Assembly (NCBI RefSeq): GCF_009674485.1
Contig: NZ_WKJJ01000013.1
Coordinates: forward strand, 124,001 to 188,000
Length of the DNA stretch: 64,000 bases
Direction of reading: 5' to 3'
Origin: Pseudoduganella rivuli
Lineage (GTDB): Bacteria; Pseudomonadota; Gammaproteobacteria; Burkholderiales; Burkholderiaceae_D
Of the stretch, positions 41,666 to 50,226 are shown piece after piece. The translations under genes and the position numbers were made by a program. The notes beneath the pieces are model-generated. The model ran no database searches, was not told where the DNA came from, and saw only the letters and a program-made list of their open reading frames with translations. Position 1 is the stretch's first letter, and the number at the start of each line of letters is the position of its first letter.

Positions 41666-42360
41666 ACGCAAGGATTATCGTCAGCGGCGTGCTGTGCGCA
41701 TTGATGGTGTCGGCCGGTGCGCTGTCGCACCACCTGACGCCAACGTCGAAATTGGCCGACCATGGCGCGCGCTTTGCGCTGGCCGACATCATTCCCCAGC
41801 GCTTCGGCGACTGGGCCATCGACAACAGTGTGGCGCCGCTGCAAGTCGACCCGGCCACGCAGGCCAAGCTGGACAAGATTTACAACCAGACGCTGTCGCG
41901 CACGTACATCGACAGCCATGGCCAGCGCGTCATGCTGTCGCTGGCCTATGGCGGCGACCAGAGCGATACCATGGCCGTGCACAAGCCGGAAGTGTGCTAC
42001 ACGGCGCAAGGCTTTGAAGTGAGCCGCCAGCGCGACGACGACATGGCGACGCAATATGGGTCGCTGCCCGTCAAGCGCCTGTATGCCGTCAGCGGCATGC
42101 GCCAGGAACCGATCACGTACTGGATCACGGTCGGCGACCGCGCCACCCGTCCCGGCATGCAGCAAAAGCTGCAGCAATTGCGCTACGGCTTGAGCGGCAC
42201 GGTGCCGGACGGCATGCTGGTGCGCGTGTCGACCATCGGCGGCGACCTGAATGCGGCCTATGAAGTGCAGGACCAGTTTATTAACGACATGCTGCAAGCG
42301 TTGCACGGCAAAGACCGGGTGCGCCTGGTCGGCGTGCCGGTGCAGCCTACCCAGGGGTAA
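41662..42360 (+). CDS. epsI: EpsI-family exosortase-associated protein
   Basis: A 232-residue protein with one N-terminal membrane anchor (RIIVSGVLCALMVSAGALS) and a periplasmic domain. It contains IPQRFGDWAIDNS, YNQTLSRTYIDSHGQRVMLSLAYGGDQ and the hallmark HKPEVCYTAQGFEV. EpsI proteins occur next to, or fused with, exosortases; the conserved HxPExCY motif suggests a catalytic or ligand site, but function is unknown. ATG 41662 overlaps the xrtB stop and replaces an in-frame start inside xrtB. Confidence 0.92.
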   Translation: MNARIIVSGVLCALMVSAGALSHHLTPTSKLADHGARFALADIIPQRFGDWAIDNSVAPLQVDPATQAKLDKIYNQTLSRTYIDSHGQRVMLSLAYGGDQSDTMAVHKPEVCYTAQGFEVSRQRDDDMATQYGSLPVKRLYAVSGMRQEPITYWITVGDRATRPGMQQKLQQLRYGLSGTVPDGMLVRVSTIGGDLNAAYEVQDQFINDMLQALHGKDRVRLVGVPVQPTQG

Positions 42361-42362
42361 TT

Positions 42363-43619
42363 GTGCGAATTTTGTATTTGAGCAGGGAACCGCATCCGAG
42401 TTTCCGTCCCGATATCGCGACCTTGTTTGGCCGCTGCCTGCCGCAGCACGGCGTGGCCAGCGACATGGTGGCATTGCACGAAGGCGCGGAAGCGCCGTGG
42501 CCGGCCGGCAAGGCGCTGGTGCGGCGCGGGCAGGGCAGGGCGGGGCGGTTGCTGGCGCGCTGGCGCGTGGCGTTCGACCTGTTCCGGCTGGCGCGCCAGC
42601 CCGGCTATGACGCCGTGCAGGTGCGCGACCGCATCGGCGGTGCGCTGATCGGCCTGCTGGCCGCGCGCCGCGCGGGACTGCCATTTTTTTACTGGATGTC
42701 GCTGCCATTTCCCGATGCGTGGCAAGACCTGGGGCGCGGCACGGAAGCGAACAGCGCATCGCGGCTGGGCCGCTTGCGCTGGCAATGGCGCGGCAACCTG
42801 GCCGCCTTCATCCTGTACCGCATCGTACTGCCCCGCGCCGACCATATCTTCGTGCAAAGCGCCGCCATGCGGACCTTGCTGGCCGGTAAAGGCTTACCGG
42901 CAGAAAATATGACGCCGGTGCCGATGGGCGTCGCGCTGCCGGAGGCGCTGAACGACATCGCGCCATCGGACGATCCCCGCCTGCAAGGGCGCAAGGTGCT
43001 GGTGTACCTGGGCGCGCTGGAACGCATGCGCCATCCGGAAGTCATGATCGAAGCCATGGTGGACATCAAGCGCGCGCATCCCGATGCGCTGCTGGTGCTG
43101 GTCGGCGATTCGCAAAATCCCGGCGAGCGGGCCTGGCTGGAAAGCGAGATCGACCGCCTCGGTGTGCGCGAACACGCGCTGATCACGGGCTGGATGGCGC
43201 CGCAGCAGGCGTGGCGCTACTTGCGCGCCGCCACCATCGGCCTGTCGCCGTTTCCCCGCAGCCGCACGCTGGAAGTGGCGTCGCCCACCAAGGTGTGCGA
43301 ATACCTGGCGTATGGCGTGCCGGTGGTGGCGAACGACCAGCCGGACCAGGCGGCGTTGCTGGAACAGACCGGCGGCGGACTGTGCGTGCCGCTGACGGCG
43401 CAAGGCTTTGCCCAGGGCGTATGCGCGTTGCTGGCCGATCCGCAGCGCGCGCAGGCGATGGCGCAACAGGGGCGTGACCGTATCGGGCGCTTGCGCAGCT
43501 ATGACGTGCTGGCGGAACAATTGGCGGCGCAATACCGGCGCCTGCTGGGGCGCGGCGCCGATGGCGCGCAGACCCGTGGCAGCACGGCGCGCGGTACCGC
43601 GGAAAGCGCGGCGCCATGA
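42363..43619 (+). CDS. Glycosyltransferase family 4
   Basis: A 418-residue GT-B glycosyltransferase. The N-terminus (MRILYLSREPHPSFRPDIATLF) begins with GTG 42363, two bases after epsI. The C-half has the sugar-nucleotide region VLVYLGALERMRHPEVMIEAM, VLVGDSQNPGERAWLE, and the E-x7-E-like motif region EVASPTKVCEYLAYGVPVVAND. It should add one sugar to the lipid-linked repeat on the cytosolic face. Donor and linkage cannot be told. It overlaps the flippase gene by ATGA. Confidence 0.88.
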   Translation: MRILYLSREPHPSFRPDIATLFGRCLPQHGVASDMVALHEGAEAPWPAGKALVRRGQGRAGRLLARWRVAFDLFRLARQPGYDAVQVRDRIGGALIGLLAARRAGLPFFYWMSLPFPDAWQDLGRGTEANSASRLGRLRWQWRGNLAAFILYRIVLPRADHIFVQSAAMRTLLAGKGLPAENMTPVPMGVALPEALNDIAPSDDPRLQGRKVLVYLGALERMRHPEVMIEAMVDIKRAHPDALLVLVGDSQNPGERAWLESEIDRLGVREHALITGWMAPQQAWRYLRAATIGLSPFPRSRTLEVASPTKVCEYLAYGVPVVANDQPDQAALLEQTGGGLCVPLTAQGFAQGVCALLADPQRAQAMAQQGRDRIGRLRSYDVLAEQLAAQYRRLLGRGADGAQTRGSTARGTAESAAP

Positions 43620-45166
43620 GCGGCAGTCCGTACGGCGGCAAGGCCCTCAAGTCCGGCATGGCGGCATTCCTGGCCGGGCGGGGCGCGTCCGCGCTGTTGA
43701 CGTTTACCGCGTTTGCGCTGGCTGCCCGCCTGTTGCCGCTGGCTGAATATGGCCACTACGCGGCGGCGCTGGCGTTGATGGAACTGGCGCTGGCGTTGTC
43801 GTCCGGCGGCCTGGAGTGGGTTTCCGCGCGCGTGCTGCCGGAGGCGCGCATGCAGGCGGGCGGGCGCGCCACGGTGCGCCTGTTGCTGCAAATTGCCGGC
43901 CTGCAGGGGGCGCTGGTGCTGGCGACCGCGACCGTCGTGTCGCTGGCCGCGCCGTTGCTGGCGTCCCTGCTGGGCATGCCGGAAGCGCGTCACGCCTTCA
44001 TGCTGGCCGGCGTGCTGGTGGCGGTGGAAGGCATCGGACGCCTGTCGCGCGACCAGATGCTGGGCTTGCTGATGGAACAGCGCTTTGGCCAGATCGCCCA
44101 GGTGGTGCGCGCCGGCACGCTGGTGCTGCAGCTGTGGCTGTCGCCGGGCAGCGGCACTGCGATGGACGCGAACGCCATGCTGTGGCTGGAAATTACCGCC
44201 GGGATTTGCGCGCTGATGGTGGGGACGGCATTGCTGGCGCTGTGCCTGTGGCGCCTGCGGCCGGTGCCGGCGGTGCAGCCTGGCTGGCAACCGCCGCCAC
44301 GCCGCGTGCTGGCGCGCCTGGCCTGGCACAACTTCGCCAACTACCTGCTGTCGCTGCTGTACGGCCCGCAAATCATCACCATGCTGGTGGCCCGGGTATT
44401 GGGAGCGGAAGCGGTGGCCGTATATGGCTTTGCCCGCGCCTTTGCCGACCAGGTGCGGCGTTACCTGCCCACCGACTTGCTGCAAAGCGTGGTGCGGCCC
44501 GCGCTGATCGCGTATTACGCCAGCGGCAGGAGCTTCAGTGAACTCAGCGTGCGGCTGGGCCTGTGGCTGAAAAGTTCACTGATGGCGCTGTTCCCGTTGC
44601 TGGTGCTGTTCACCGCGTTCGGCGAACAGGGCATGGCAGTGATCGGCGGCGCGCGCTATGCGCAAGCCTGGCCCGTGGTGGTGTTGCTGCTGTGCGGCGC
44701 CGCCACCATGGCGTGCCGCCGGGTGCTGGAACTGGGCTGCAACACGGTGTTGCAGTCCGATATTTGTGTGCGCGCCACGGTGGCGCTGCTGGCCACGCCG
44801 CCGCTGATCGCGCTGGTGCTGTATGCGACGGAGCGCTTGCTGCCCGCCGTGGCGCTGGCCGTTGCCGCCGAATGCATCTTTTGCTGGCGCGTGATTCAGG
44901 GTTTGAAACAACGGGGTTATATGGGACATTGGGATGTACAGGGCGGCGTGCGGCTGCTGCTGGCGTGGGGCGCCGCATCGGCGCTGTTGCTGGCAGCGCA
45001 ACGCGCGGTGGAATTCACGGCGCCGATGGCGATCGTGGCGGTGGCGCTGGTCTCGGCCGGCGCGCTGCGCGCGGCCGTGCCGCTCAGCGCGGACGAGGGC
45101 AGGCTGATCGCCGGCTGGAATGGCCGCCTGGCGCGGCTGGTGGGCAGCAGGAGGGTGGCGGCATGA
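43616..45166 (+). CDS. Wzx-type polysaccharide flippase
   Basis: A 516-residue protein with about 12-14 hydrophobic helices and no soluble domain, in the MATE/MOP superfamily pattern. The start reads GGKALKSGMAAFLAGRGASALLTFTAFALAARLLPLAEYGHYAAAL, typical of Wzx, with a second such repeat at VLARLAWHNFANYLLSLLYGPQIITML. It should move the lipid-linked repeat unit to the periplasm for the polymerase at 39.1 kb. It is coupled on both sides by four-base overlaps. Confidence 0.85.
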   Translation: MSGSPYGGKALKSGMAAFLAGRGASALLTFTAFALAARLLPLAEYGHYAAALALMELALALSSGGLEWVSARVLPEARMQAGGRATVRLLLQIAGLQGALVLATATVVSLAAPLLASLLGMPEARHAFMLAGVLVAVEGIGRLSRDQMLGLLMEQRFGQIAQVVRAGTLVLQLWLSPGSGTAMDANAMLWLEITAGICALMVGTALLALCLWRLRPVPAVQPGWQPPPRRVLARLAWHNFANYLLSLLYGPQIITMLVARVLGAEAVAVYGFARAFADQVRRYLPTDLLQSVVRPALIAYYASGRSFSELSVRLGLWLKSSLMALFPLLVLFTAFGEQGMAVIGGARYAQAWPVVVLLLCGAATMACRRVLELGCNTVLQSDICVRATVALLATPPLIALVLYATERLLPAVALAVAAECIFCWRVIQGLKQRGYMGHWDVQGGVRLLLAWGAASALLLAAQRAVEFTAPMAIVAVALVSAGALRAAVPLSADEGRLIAGWNGRLARLVGSRRVAA

Positions 45167-45624
45167 TGGTGGTTCGCATTTATCGCATCGCCCACTGGCT
45201 GCACCGCCGCCGCGTGCCGCTGCTGCCATTCCTGCTGAAAAGTGTGAACCGCATTCTGTTTGCCGTCGTGTTGCCGCCGTCGGCCATCGTGGGACGCAAC
45301 GTGCTGTTCAGCTATGAAGGGCTGGGCACCATCATCCACAAGCGCGCCGTGATCGGCGACGATGCCGTGATCGGCGCCGGTGTCACCATCGGCGGACGTT
45401 CCGGCAGCACGGGCGTGCCCCGCATCGGCAAAGGCGCGTTCATCGGCGGCGGCGCCAAGGTGATCGGCGATATCCGTATCGGCGACTATGCGTCGATCGG
45501 CGCCAACGCGGTGGTGATGGAAGATGTGCCCGATTACGGCGTGGCCGTCGGCATTCCCGCCCGCGTGGTGCGCATCAACCAGCCGTCCGACATGCCGAAT
45601 TACCGCTCGTTCCAGGAGCCGTGA
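45163..45624 (+). CDS. Serine acetyltransferase-like hexapeptide acyltransferase (EPS modification)
   Basis: A 153-residue left-handed beta-helix protein with VGRNVLFSYEGLGTIIHKRAVIGDDAVIGAGVTIGGRSG, FIGGGAKVIGDIRIGDYASIGANAVV and the closing PDYGVAVGIPARVV. The His in IIHKRA corresponds to the catalytic His of serine acetyltransferases. Short members inside polysaccharide loci O-acetylate sugars. ATG 45163 overlaps the flippase stop; a longer in-frame extension lies within the flippase gene and is not real. It probably acetylates the exopolysaccharide. Confidence 0.85.
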   Translation: MMVVRIYRIAHWLHRRRVPLLPFLLKSVNRILFAVVLPPSAIVGRNVLFSYEGLGTIIHKRAVIGDDAVIGAGVTIGGRSGSTGVPRIGKGAFIGGGAKVIGDIRIGDYASIGANAVVMEDVPDYGVAVGIPARVVRINQPSDMPNYRSFQEP

Positions 45625-46724
45625 TGGAAACGCGTGTCGTGATGATCGGTACGTCGCTCGATGCCCCGGGCGGCATGACTTCCGTGGTGCGCATGTACCG
45701 CGACATGGGTTTGTTCGACGCGTGGAACGTGCGCTATATCGCCTCGTATGAAAAGCCCGGCAAGTTCACGCAATTGCGCGTGATGGCGGGCGCGCTGGCG
45801 GCATTCGTGTGGCTGCTGGTGCGCGGCAAGGTCGGCTTGCTGCACGTGCACTCGGCGTCGCGCGGCAGTTTCTGGCGCAAGTCTGTGTTTTGCGCGCTGG
45901 CGCGGCTGTTTGGCGTGCCTTACGTGTTTCATTTGCACAGCGGCGAATTCCCCGTGTTTTACGACAAGGAATGCAGCCCCCGCGCACAGCGCTGGGTGCG
46001 CCGCACGCTGGAAGGCGCGCAGGCGCTCGTGGCGCTGACCGGCCAGTGGCAGACGGCGCTGCGGCGCATTGCGCCCGGCGCCGCCATCACGGTGCTGGGC
46101 AACCCGGTGCGCGTACCGTCCGCGTTGCCGGCGGCGCACGGCGCCACGCCGCCGCACTTGCTGTTCCTGGGCCGCTTGCGCGACAAGAAGGGCGTGTACG
46201 ACATCGTGCGCGCCATGCCCGCCGTGCTGGCGCGCTATCCGGATGCCGTGTTCACACTGGCCGGGGACGGCGACCTGGAGGGGGCGGCGCGGCTGGCGCG
46301 CGAACTGAACGTGGAAAGGGCGCTGCGCTTGCCGGGCTGGGTCGATGGCGAGGCCAAGGATGCGCTGGTGGCGCAGGCCACCATGCTGCTGCTGCCATCG
46401 TATTTCGAAGGCTTGCCCGTTTGCGTGCTGGAAGCGATGGCGGACGGCATCCCCGTGGTCGCCACCACCGTGGGCGGCATCCCGGAAGCGTTGGACCATG
46501 GCCGCTGCGGCTTGCTGCACGCGCCTGGCGACGTGGAAGCGCTGGCCCAGGCGGTACTGGCGTTGCTGGACGACCCGGCGCGCCGCCATGCGCTGCGCGA
46601 AGCCGCGTTTGCCCGCGCACAGCATGCGTATTCGGCGCCTGCGGTGCGGGGCGCGGTCGATGCGCTGTATGGCGAAGCCTTGTCGCAGGAGAAGGCCAAG
46701 GGTGAAGCGCGCACTGTGCGCTAG
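45624..46724 (+). CDS. Glycosyltransferase family 4
   Basis: A 366-residue GT-B enzyme. The start METRVVMIGTSLDAPGGMTSVVRMY carries the PGG loop; the acceptor side has LLHVHSASRGSFWRKS and FHLHSGEF. The donor side has HLLFLGRLRDKKGVYDIVRA and the E-x7-E motif in PSYFEGLPVCVLEAMADGIPVVAT. It is expected to extend the repeat unit. The ATG at 45624 shares its A with the stop of the acetyltransferase; GTG 45621 is a possible alternative. The gene is followed by a short AT-rich gap. Confidence 0.9.
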   Translation: METRVVMIGTSLDAPGGMTSVVRMYRDMGLFDAWNVRYIASYEKPGKFTQLRVMAGALAAFVWLLVRGKVGLLHVHSASRGSFWRKSVFCALARLFGVPYVFHLHSGEFPVFYDKECSPRAQRWVRRTLEGAQALVALTGQWQTALRRIAPGAAITVLGNPVRVPSALPAAHGATPPHLLFLGRLRDKKGVYDIVRAMPAVLARYPDAVFTLAGDGDLEGAARLARELNVERALRLPGWVDGEAKDALVAQATMLLLPSYFEGLPVCVLEAMADGIPVVATTVGGIPEALDHGRCGLLHAPGDVEALAQAVLALLDDPARRHALREAAFARAQHAYSAPAVRGAVDALYGEALSQEKAKGEARTVR

Positions 46725-46737
46725 CGAACATTTAATT

Positions 46738-46755
46738 TTTATCAATAATGATAAA
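46738..46755 (+). other. AT-rich stem-loop before the pssD-like gene
   Basis: TTTATCA and TGATAAA pair perfectly around ATAA in an AT-rich gap between two glycosyltransferase genes. It may be an operator or promoter element restarting transcription for the Alg14-like gene (start 46785, AAAGAGG upstream). Confidence 0.35.
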
Positions 46756-46784
46756 TTGCTCTTGTTGAGTTAAAGAGGTATGCA

Positions 46785-47234
46785 ATGGTAAAGAAGGTAT
46801 TGGCAGTTGCTTCCGGCGGCGGCCACTGGGTGCAGTTGCTGCGGCTGCGTCCGGCATTTGAAGGGCAGGACGTCGCCTATGTCACGGTACAGCCCAGCTA
46901 TGCCAGCCAGGTGCCCGGCAGCCGCTTTTATGCGGTGACGGATGCGACCCGCTGGAGCCGCTGGGACCTGGTGAAAATGATTTGCCAGGTCAGCTGGATC
47001 GTGCTGCGCGAGCGGCCGGACGTGGTCATCACCACCGGCGCGGCGCCCGGTGTCGTGGCTTTGCGCATGGGTAAGTTCCTGGGGGCGAAAACCGTTTGGC
47101 TCGACAGTATTGCCAATGTCGAACACATTTCCATGTCGGGTGAAAAAGTCAAAAGTTTTACCGACCTGTGGCTGACGCAATGGCCGCACCTGGCGGGCAA
47201 GGATGGTCCGGCTTGCCACGGGAGTGTATTGTGA
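46785..47234 (+). CDS. Alg14/PssD-like glycosyltransferase membrane subunit
   Basis: A 149-residue protein like the N-terminal half of a split GT family 28-type enzyme. It has the nucleotide-fold start KVLAVASGGGHWVQLLRLRPAFEG and the PDVVITTGAAPGVVALRMGKFLGAKTVWLDSIAN region of PssD/Alg14. Alg14-type subunits bind the membrane acceptor and recruit the catalytic subunit, here encoded right after with a four-base overlap. The pair probably adds a sugar (GlcA or GlcNAc in known systems) to a lipid-linked acceptor. Confidence 0.88.
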   Translation: MVKKVLAVASGGGHWVQLLRLRPAFEGQDVAYVTVQPSYASQVPGSRFYAVTDATRWSRWDLVKMICQVSWIVLRERPDVVITTGAAPGVVALRMGKFLGAKTVWLDSIANVEHISMSGEKVKSFTDLWLTQWPHLAGKDGPACHGSVL

Positions 47235-47725
47235 CGACGATTTTTGTGACGGTCGGCTCGCAAATGCCGTTCGACCGGCTGGTGTCGGCCGTCGACCTGT
47301 GGGCCGAGCATGTCAGGCCGGATGCCGACATCTTTGCGCAAATCGGCGACAGCCAGTACCGTCCCCGCGCCATGCGCTATACCCAATCGCTGACCCCGGC
47401 GGAATTCGCGCACACGGTGGCGCAGGCGGACGTGATCGTGGCCCATGCCGGCATGGGTTCCGTGCTGACCGGCATGGAGCTGGGCAAACCGCTGGTGCTG
47501 ATGCCGCGCCGCGGCGATTTGCAGGAAACCCGCAACGACCACCAGATCGCCACGGCGCACTGGCTGGCGCAGCGGCCCGGCATTTTCGTGGCCGAGCGGG
47601 ACGCCGATTTACCGGACGCGCTGGCCGCCGCCATGGCGGCGTCGAAAGGCAGCGCCGCGATCTCGCCCTATGCGTCGCCGGACTTGCTCGCCGCAGTCAG
47701 GCAGTTTATTGTGCATGTGCGCTAG
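47231..47725 (+). CDS. Alg13/PssE-like glycosyltransferase catalytic subunit
   Basis: A 164-residue partner of the preceding protein, equal to the C-terminal half of GT28 enzymes. It begins TTIFVTVGSQMPFDRLVSAV and has VIVAHAGMGSVLTGMELGKPLVLMPRRGDLQETRNDHQ, the donor-binding motif of the family. The start is GTG 47231 in a GTGA overlap with the Alg14-like gene, so the two halves are made together. No terminator is clear in the 134-base AT-rich gap that follows. Confidence 0.88.
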   Translation: MTTIFVTVGSQMPFDRLVSAVDLWAEHVRPDADIFAQIGDSQYRPRAMRYTQSLTPAEFAHTVAQADVIVAHAGMGSVLTGMELGKPLVLMPRRGDLQETRNDHQIATAHWLAQRPGIFVAERDADLPDALAAAMAASKGSAAISPYASPDLLAAVRQFIVHVR

Positions 47726-47859
47726 AAAATACTGCAACGCGGCAAAAATACCGGCGAATTATTGGTATGTCATGTGGCCTACATATGGTTGGCATACACT
47801 GAATTGCGCCGTGCAATGATATTATTCAAACTTCAATACTAATTTACAGGATGTCATCT

Positions 47860-49140
47860 ATGTCTACTATTGCGGTCATCGGCCTCGGCTACGTTGGTTT
47901 GCCTCTGGTGATTGAGTTCGGCAAGCACACGCGCACGATCGGTTTCGACATTGCCCAGTCCAAGGTCGATGCATGCCAGCGCGGCACGGACCCATCGCGC
48001 GAGTTGACCGACGAAGAAGTGCAAGCCGCCAAACTGGCTGAGTACACTTCCGACCCGGCCAAGCTGGGCGAAGCGGACATGATTATCGTGGCGGTGCCGA
48101 CCCCGGTCGACAATGCCCACAACCCGGATTTCACGCCGCTGATCGGCGCCAGCCGCAGCGTCGGCAAGCACATGAAAAAAGGCGCCACCGTCGTTTATGA
48201 ATCGACCGTGTACCCGGGCGCCACCGAAGAAGTGTGCATCCCTGTGCTGGAAAAAGAGTCGGGCATGAAATGGAAGGAAGGCTTCTTCGTCGGTTACTCG
48301 CCGGAGCGCATCAACCCGGGCGACAAGGAACACACGCTGACGACGATCTTGAAAGTGGTGTCGGGCGATACGCCGGAAACGCTGGAAAAAGTCGCGAAAA
48401 TGTACGAGCTGATCGTCAAGCCTGGCGTGCACCGCACGTCGTCGATCAAGGCGGCGGAAGCGTGCAAAGTCATTGAAAACACGCAGCGCGACCTGAACAT
48501 CGCGCTGATGAACGAACTGGCCATCCTGTTCGGCAAGATCGGCATCGATACCGCCGAAGTGCTGAAAGCCGCTGGCACCAAGTGGAACTTCCTGAAGTTC
48601 TCGCCGGGCCTGGTCGGCGGCCACTGCATCGGCGTGGACCCGTACTACCTGACCCACAAGGCTGAACAGCTGGGCTACAACCCGCAAGTGATCCTGGCGG
48701 GCCGCCGCATCAACGACGGCATGGCGAAATACGTGGCGGAACAGACCATCAAGCAAATGATCGCGGCCGGCAGCTACATCAAGGGCGCGAAAGTCAACGT
48801 GCTGGGCCTGACCTTCAAGGAAAACTGTGCCGACCTGCGCAACTCCAAGGTTGCCGACGTCATCAACGAACTGAAAGCGTATGGCGTGGACGTGTTCGTG
48901 CACGACCCGTATGCCGATCCGGAAGAAGCCAAGCATGAATATGGCGTGGAACTGACCAAGTTCGACGACTTGCCGCGCGCCGACGCGGTGGTGGCGGCCG
49001 TGCCGCACAAATCGCTGCTGGCGCTGTCGGCCGACGATTATGCGCGCAAGCTGGTCAAGGGCGGCTGCTTCATCGACATCAAGTCGGTGCACGACGAGCA
49101 GGCGCTGCGCGCTGCCGGCCTGTGCGTCTGGCGCATGTAA
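47860..49140 (+). CDS. UDP-N-acetyl-D-hexosamine 6-dehydrogenase (TviB/WbpA-like)
   Basis: A 426-residue nucleotide-sugar dehydrogenase that should oxidise UDP-GlcNAc or UDP-GalNAc to the uronate. It has Rossmann motif VIGLGYVGLPL, VAVPTPVD, YESTVYPGATEE, and the catalytic Cys in GGHCIGVDPYYL. VLGLTFKENCADLRNSK marks the C-domain. Length and motifs fit the TviB/WbpA group rather than UDP-glucose dehydrogenase. ATG 47860 has AGGA eight bases before it; ATG 47851 is too close to that site. galE follows after nine bases. Confidence 0.9.
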   Translation: MSTIAVIGLGYVGLPLVIEFGKHTRTIGFDIAQSKVDACQRGTDPSRELTDEEVQAAKLAEYTSDPAKLGEADMIIVAVPTPVDNAHNPDFTPLIGASRSVGKHMKKGATVVYESTVYPGATEEVCIPVLEKESGMKWKEGFFVGYSPERINPGDKEHTLTTILKVVSGDTPETLEKVAKMYELIVKPGVHRTSSIKAAEACKVIENTQRDLNIALMNELAILFGKIGIDTAEVLKAAGTKWNFLKFSPGLVGGHCIGVDPYYLTHKAEQLGYNPQVILAGRRINDGMAKYVAEQTIKQMIAAGSYIKGAKVNVLGLTFKENCADLRNSKVADVINELKAYGVDVFVHDPYADPEEAKHEYGVELTKFDDLPRADAVVAAVPHKSLLALSADDYARKLVKGGCFIDIKSVHDEQALRAAGLCVWRM

Positions 49141-49149
49141 GGTGACCGC

Positions 49150-50148
49150 ATGAAGATCCTGGTCACTGGCGGCATGGGGTTTATCGGTTCGCATACCTGC
49201 GTGGAATTGCTGGCCGAGGGGCACGACGTGGTCGTGCTCGACAACCTGTCGAATGCCGATATTTCCGTCTACGAGCGCGTGCAGCGCATCGCCGGCCGGT
49301 CCTATGCATTCGTGCAAGCCGACTTGCGTGACCGGGAAGCGTTGCGGTCCGTGTTCCGCGACTACGCGATCGATGCGGTGGTGCATTTCGCCGGCCTGAA
49401 AGCGGTCGGCGAATCCGTGCAAAAACCGCTCGAGTACTACGACAACAACGTGGTGGGCAGCCTGGTGCTGTTTGAAACCATGGCGGAAGCGGGCTGCAAG
49501 TCGCTGGTCTTCAGCTCATCGGCGACCGTGTACGGCGATCCCGCGTCGGTGCCGATCCGCGAGGATTTCCCGCTGTCGGCCACCAATCCGTATGGCCGCA
49601 GCAAGCTGATGATCGAAGAGATCCTGCGCGACCTGGGCCGCGCCGATCCGTCGTGGAAGGTGGCGCTGCTGCGCTACTTCAATCCGGTGGGCGCGCACGA
49701 AAGCGGCCTGATCGGCGAAGCGCCGAGCGGTATTCCCAATAACCTGATGCCGTATGTCTCGCAGGTGGCGTTTGGCCAGCGCGAATTCCTCAATGTCTTC
49801 GGCGACGATTATGCGACGCCGGATGGTACCGGCGTGCGCGATTACATCCACGTGGTCGATCTTGCGATCGGTCACTTGCGCGCGTTATCCAAGCTGGCGA
49901 CAGTAAATGGCGTGCATGCATACAATTTGGGGACCGGGCGCGGCAACAGCGTACTGGAAATGGTGCGCGCTTTTGAACAAGCCAGTGGCCGCACCGTTCC
50001 GTACCGTATTGCACCGCGCCGCGATGGCGACATCGCCGCCTGTTATGCCGACACCAGCTATGCCGAGCGCGAGCTGAACTGGAAGGCCGAACGCGGCATC
50101 GCGCAAATGTGCGCCGATGCCTGGCGCTGGCAAAGCTCCTCCCGCTAG
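49150..50148 (+). CDS. galE: UDP-glucose 4-epimerase
   Basis: A 332-residue extended SDR enzyme that interconverts UDP-glucose and UDP-galactose (possibly also the N-acetyl forms). TGGMGFIGSHT is the NAD site, and VFSSSATVYGDP and YGRSK give the catalytic Ser/Tyr/Lys. LRYFNPVGAHESGLIGE and YIHVVDLA are GalE-specific. It follows the dehydrogenase closely and both would feed the exopolysaccharide with donors. It ends before a hairpin at 50169. Confidence 0.93.
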   Translation: MKILVTGGMGFIGSHTCVELLAEGHDVVVLDNLSNADISVYERVQRIAGRSYAFVQADLRDREALRSVFRDYAIDAVVHFAGLKAVGESVQKPLEYYDNNVVGSLVLFETMAEAGCKSLVFSSSATVYGDPASVPIREDFPLSATNPYGRSKLMIEEILRDLGRADPSWKVALLRYFNPVGAHESGLIGEAPSGIPNNLMPYVSQVAFGQREFLNVFGDDYATPDGTGVRDYIHVVDLAIGHLRALSKLATVNGVHAYNLGTGRGNSVLEMVRAFEQASGRTVPYRIAPRRDGDIAACYADTSYAERELNWKAERGIAQMCADAWRWQSSSR

Positions 50149-50168
50149 AAAGGTCTCCCTGAGTCAGG

Positions 50169-50201
50169 CAGACCGGCGGGATAGGGAGTCCGCCCGGTCT
50201 G
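50169..50201 (+). other. Stem-loop between galE and the nucleotidyltransferase
   Basis: CAGACCGG (50169-50176) pairs with CCGGTCTG (50194-50201), with a further interrupted pairing inside. There is no T run. It may attenuate readthrough from galE or protect the upstream mRNA end. Confidence 0.4.
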
Positions 50202-50226
50202 ATTGAATTCACCTCAAGGAGCAACT

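Noticed and set aside
44563..45162. 200-residue extension of the small acetyltransferase
   Set aside because: It is the flippase gene in another frame with low-complexity Arg/Gly/Ala content; the hexapeptide protein starts at 45163.
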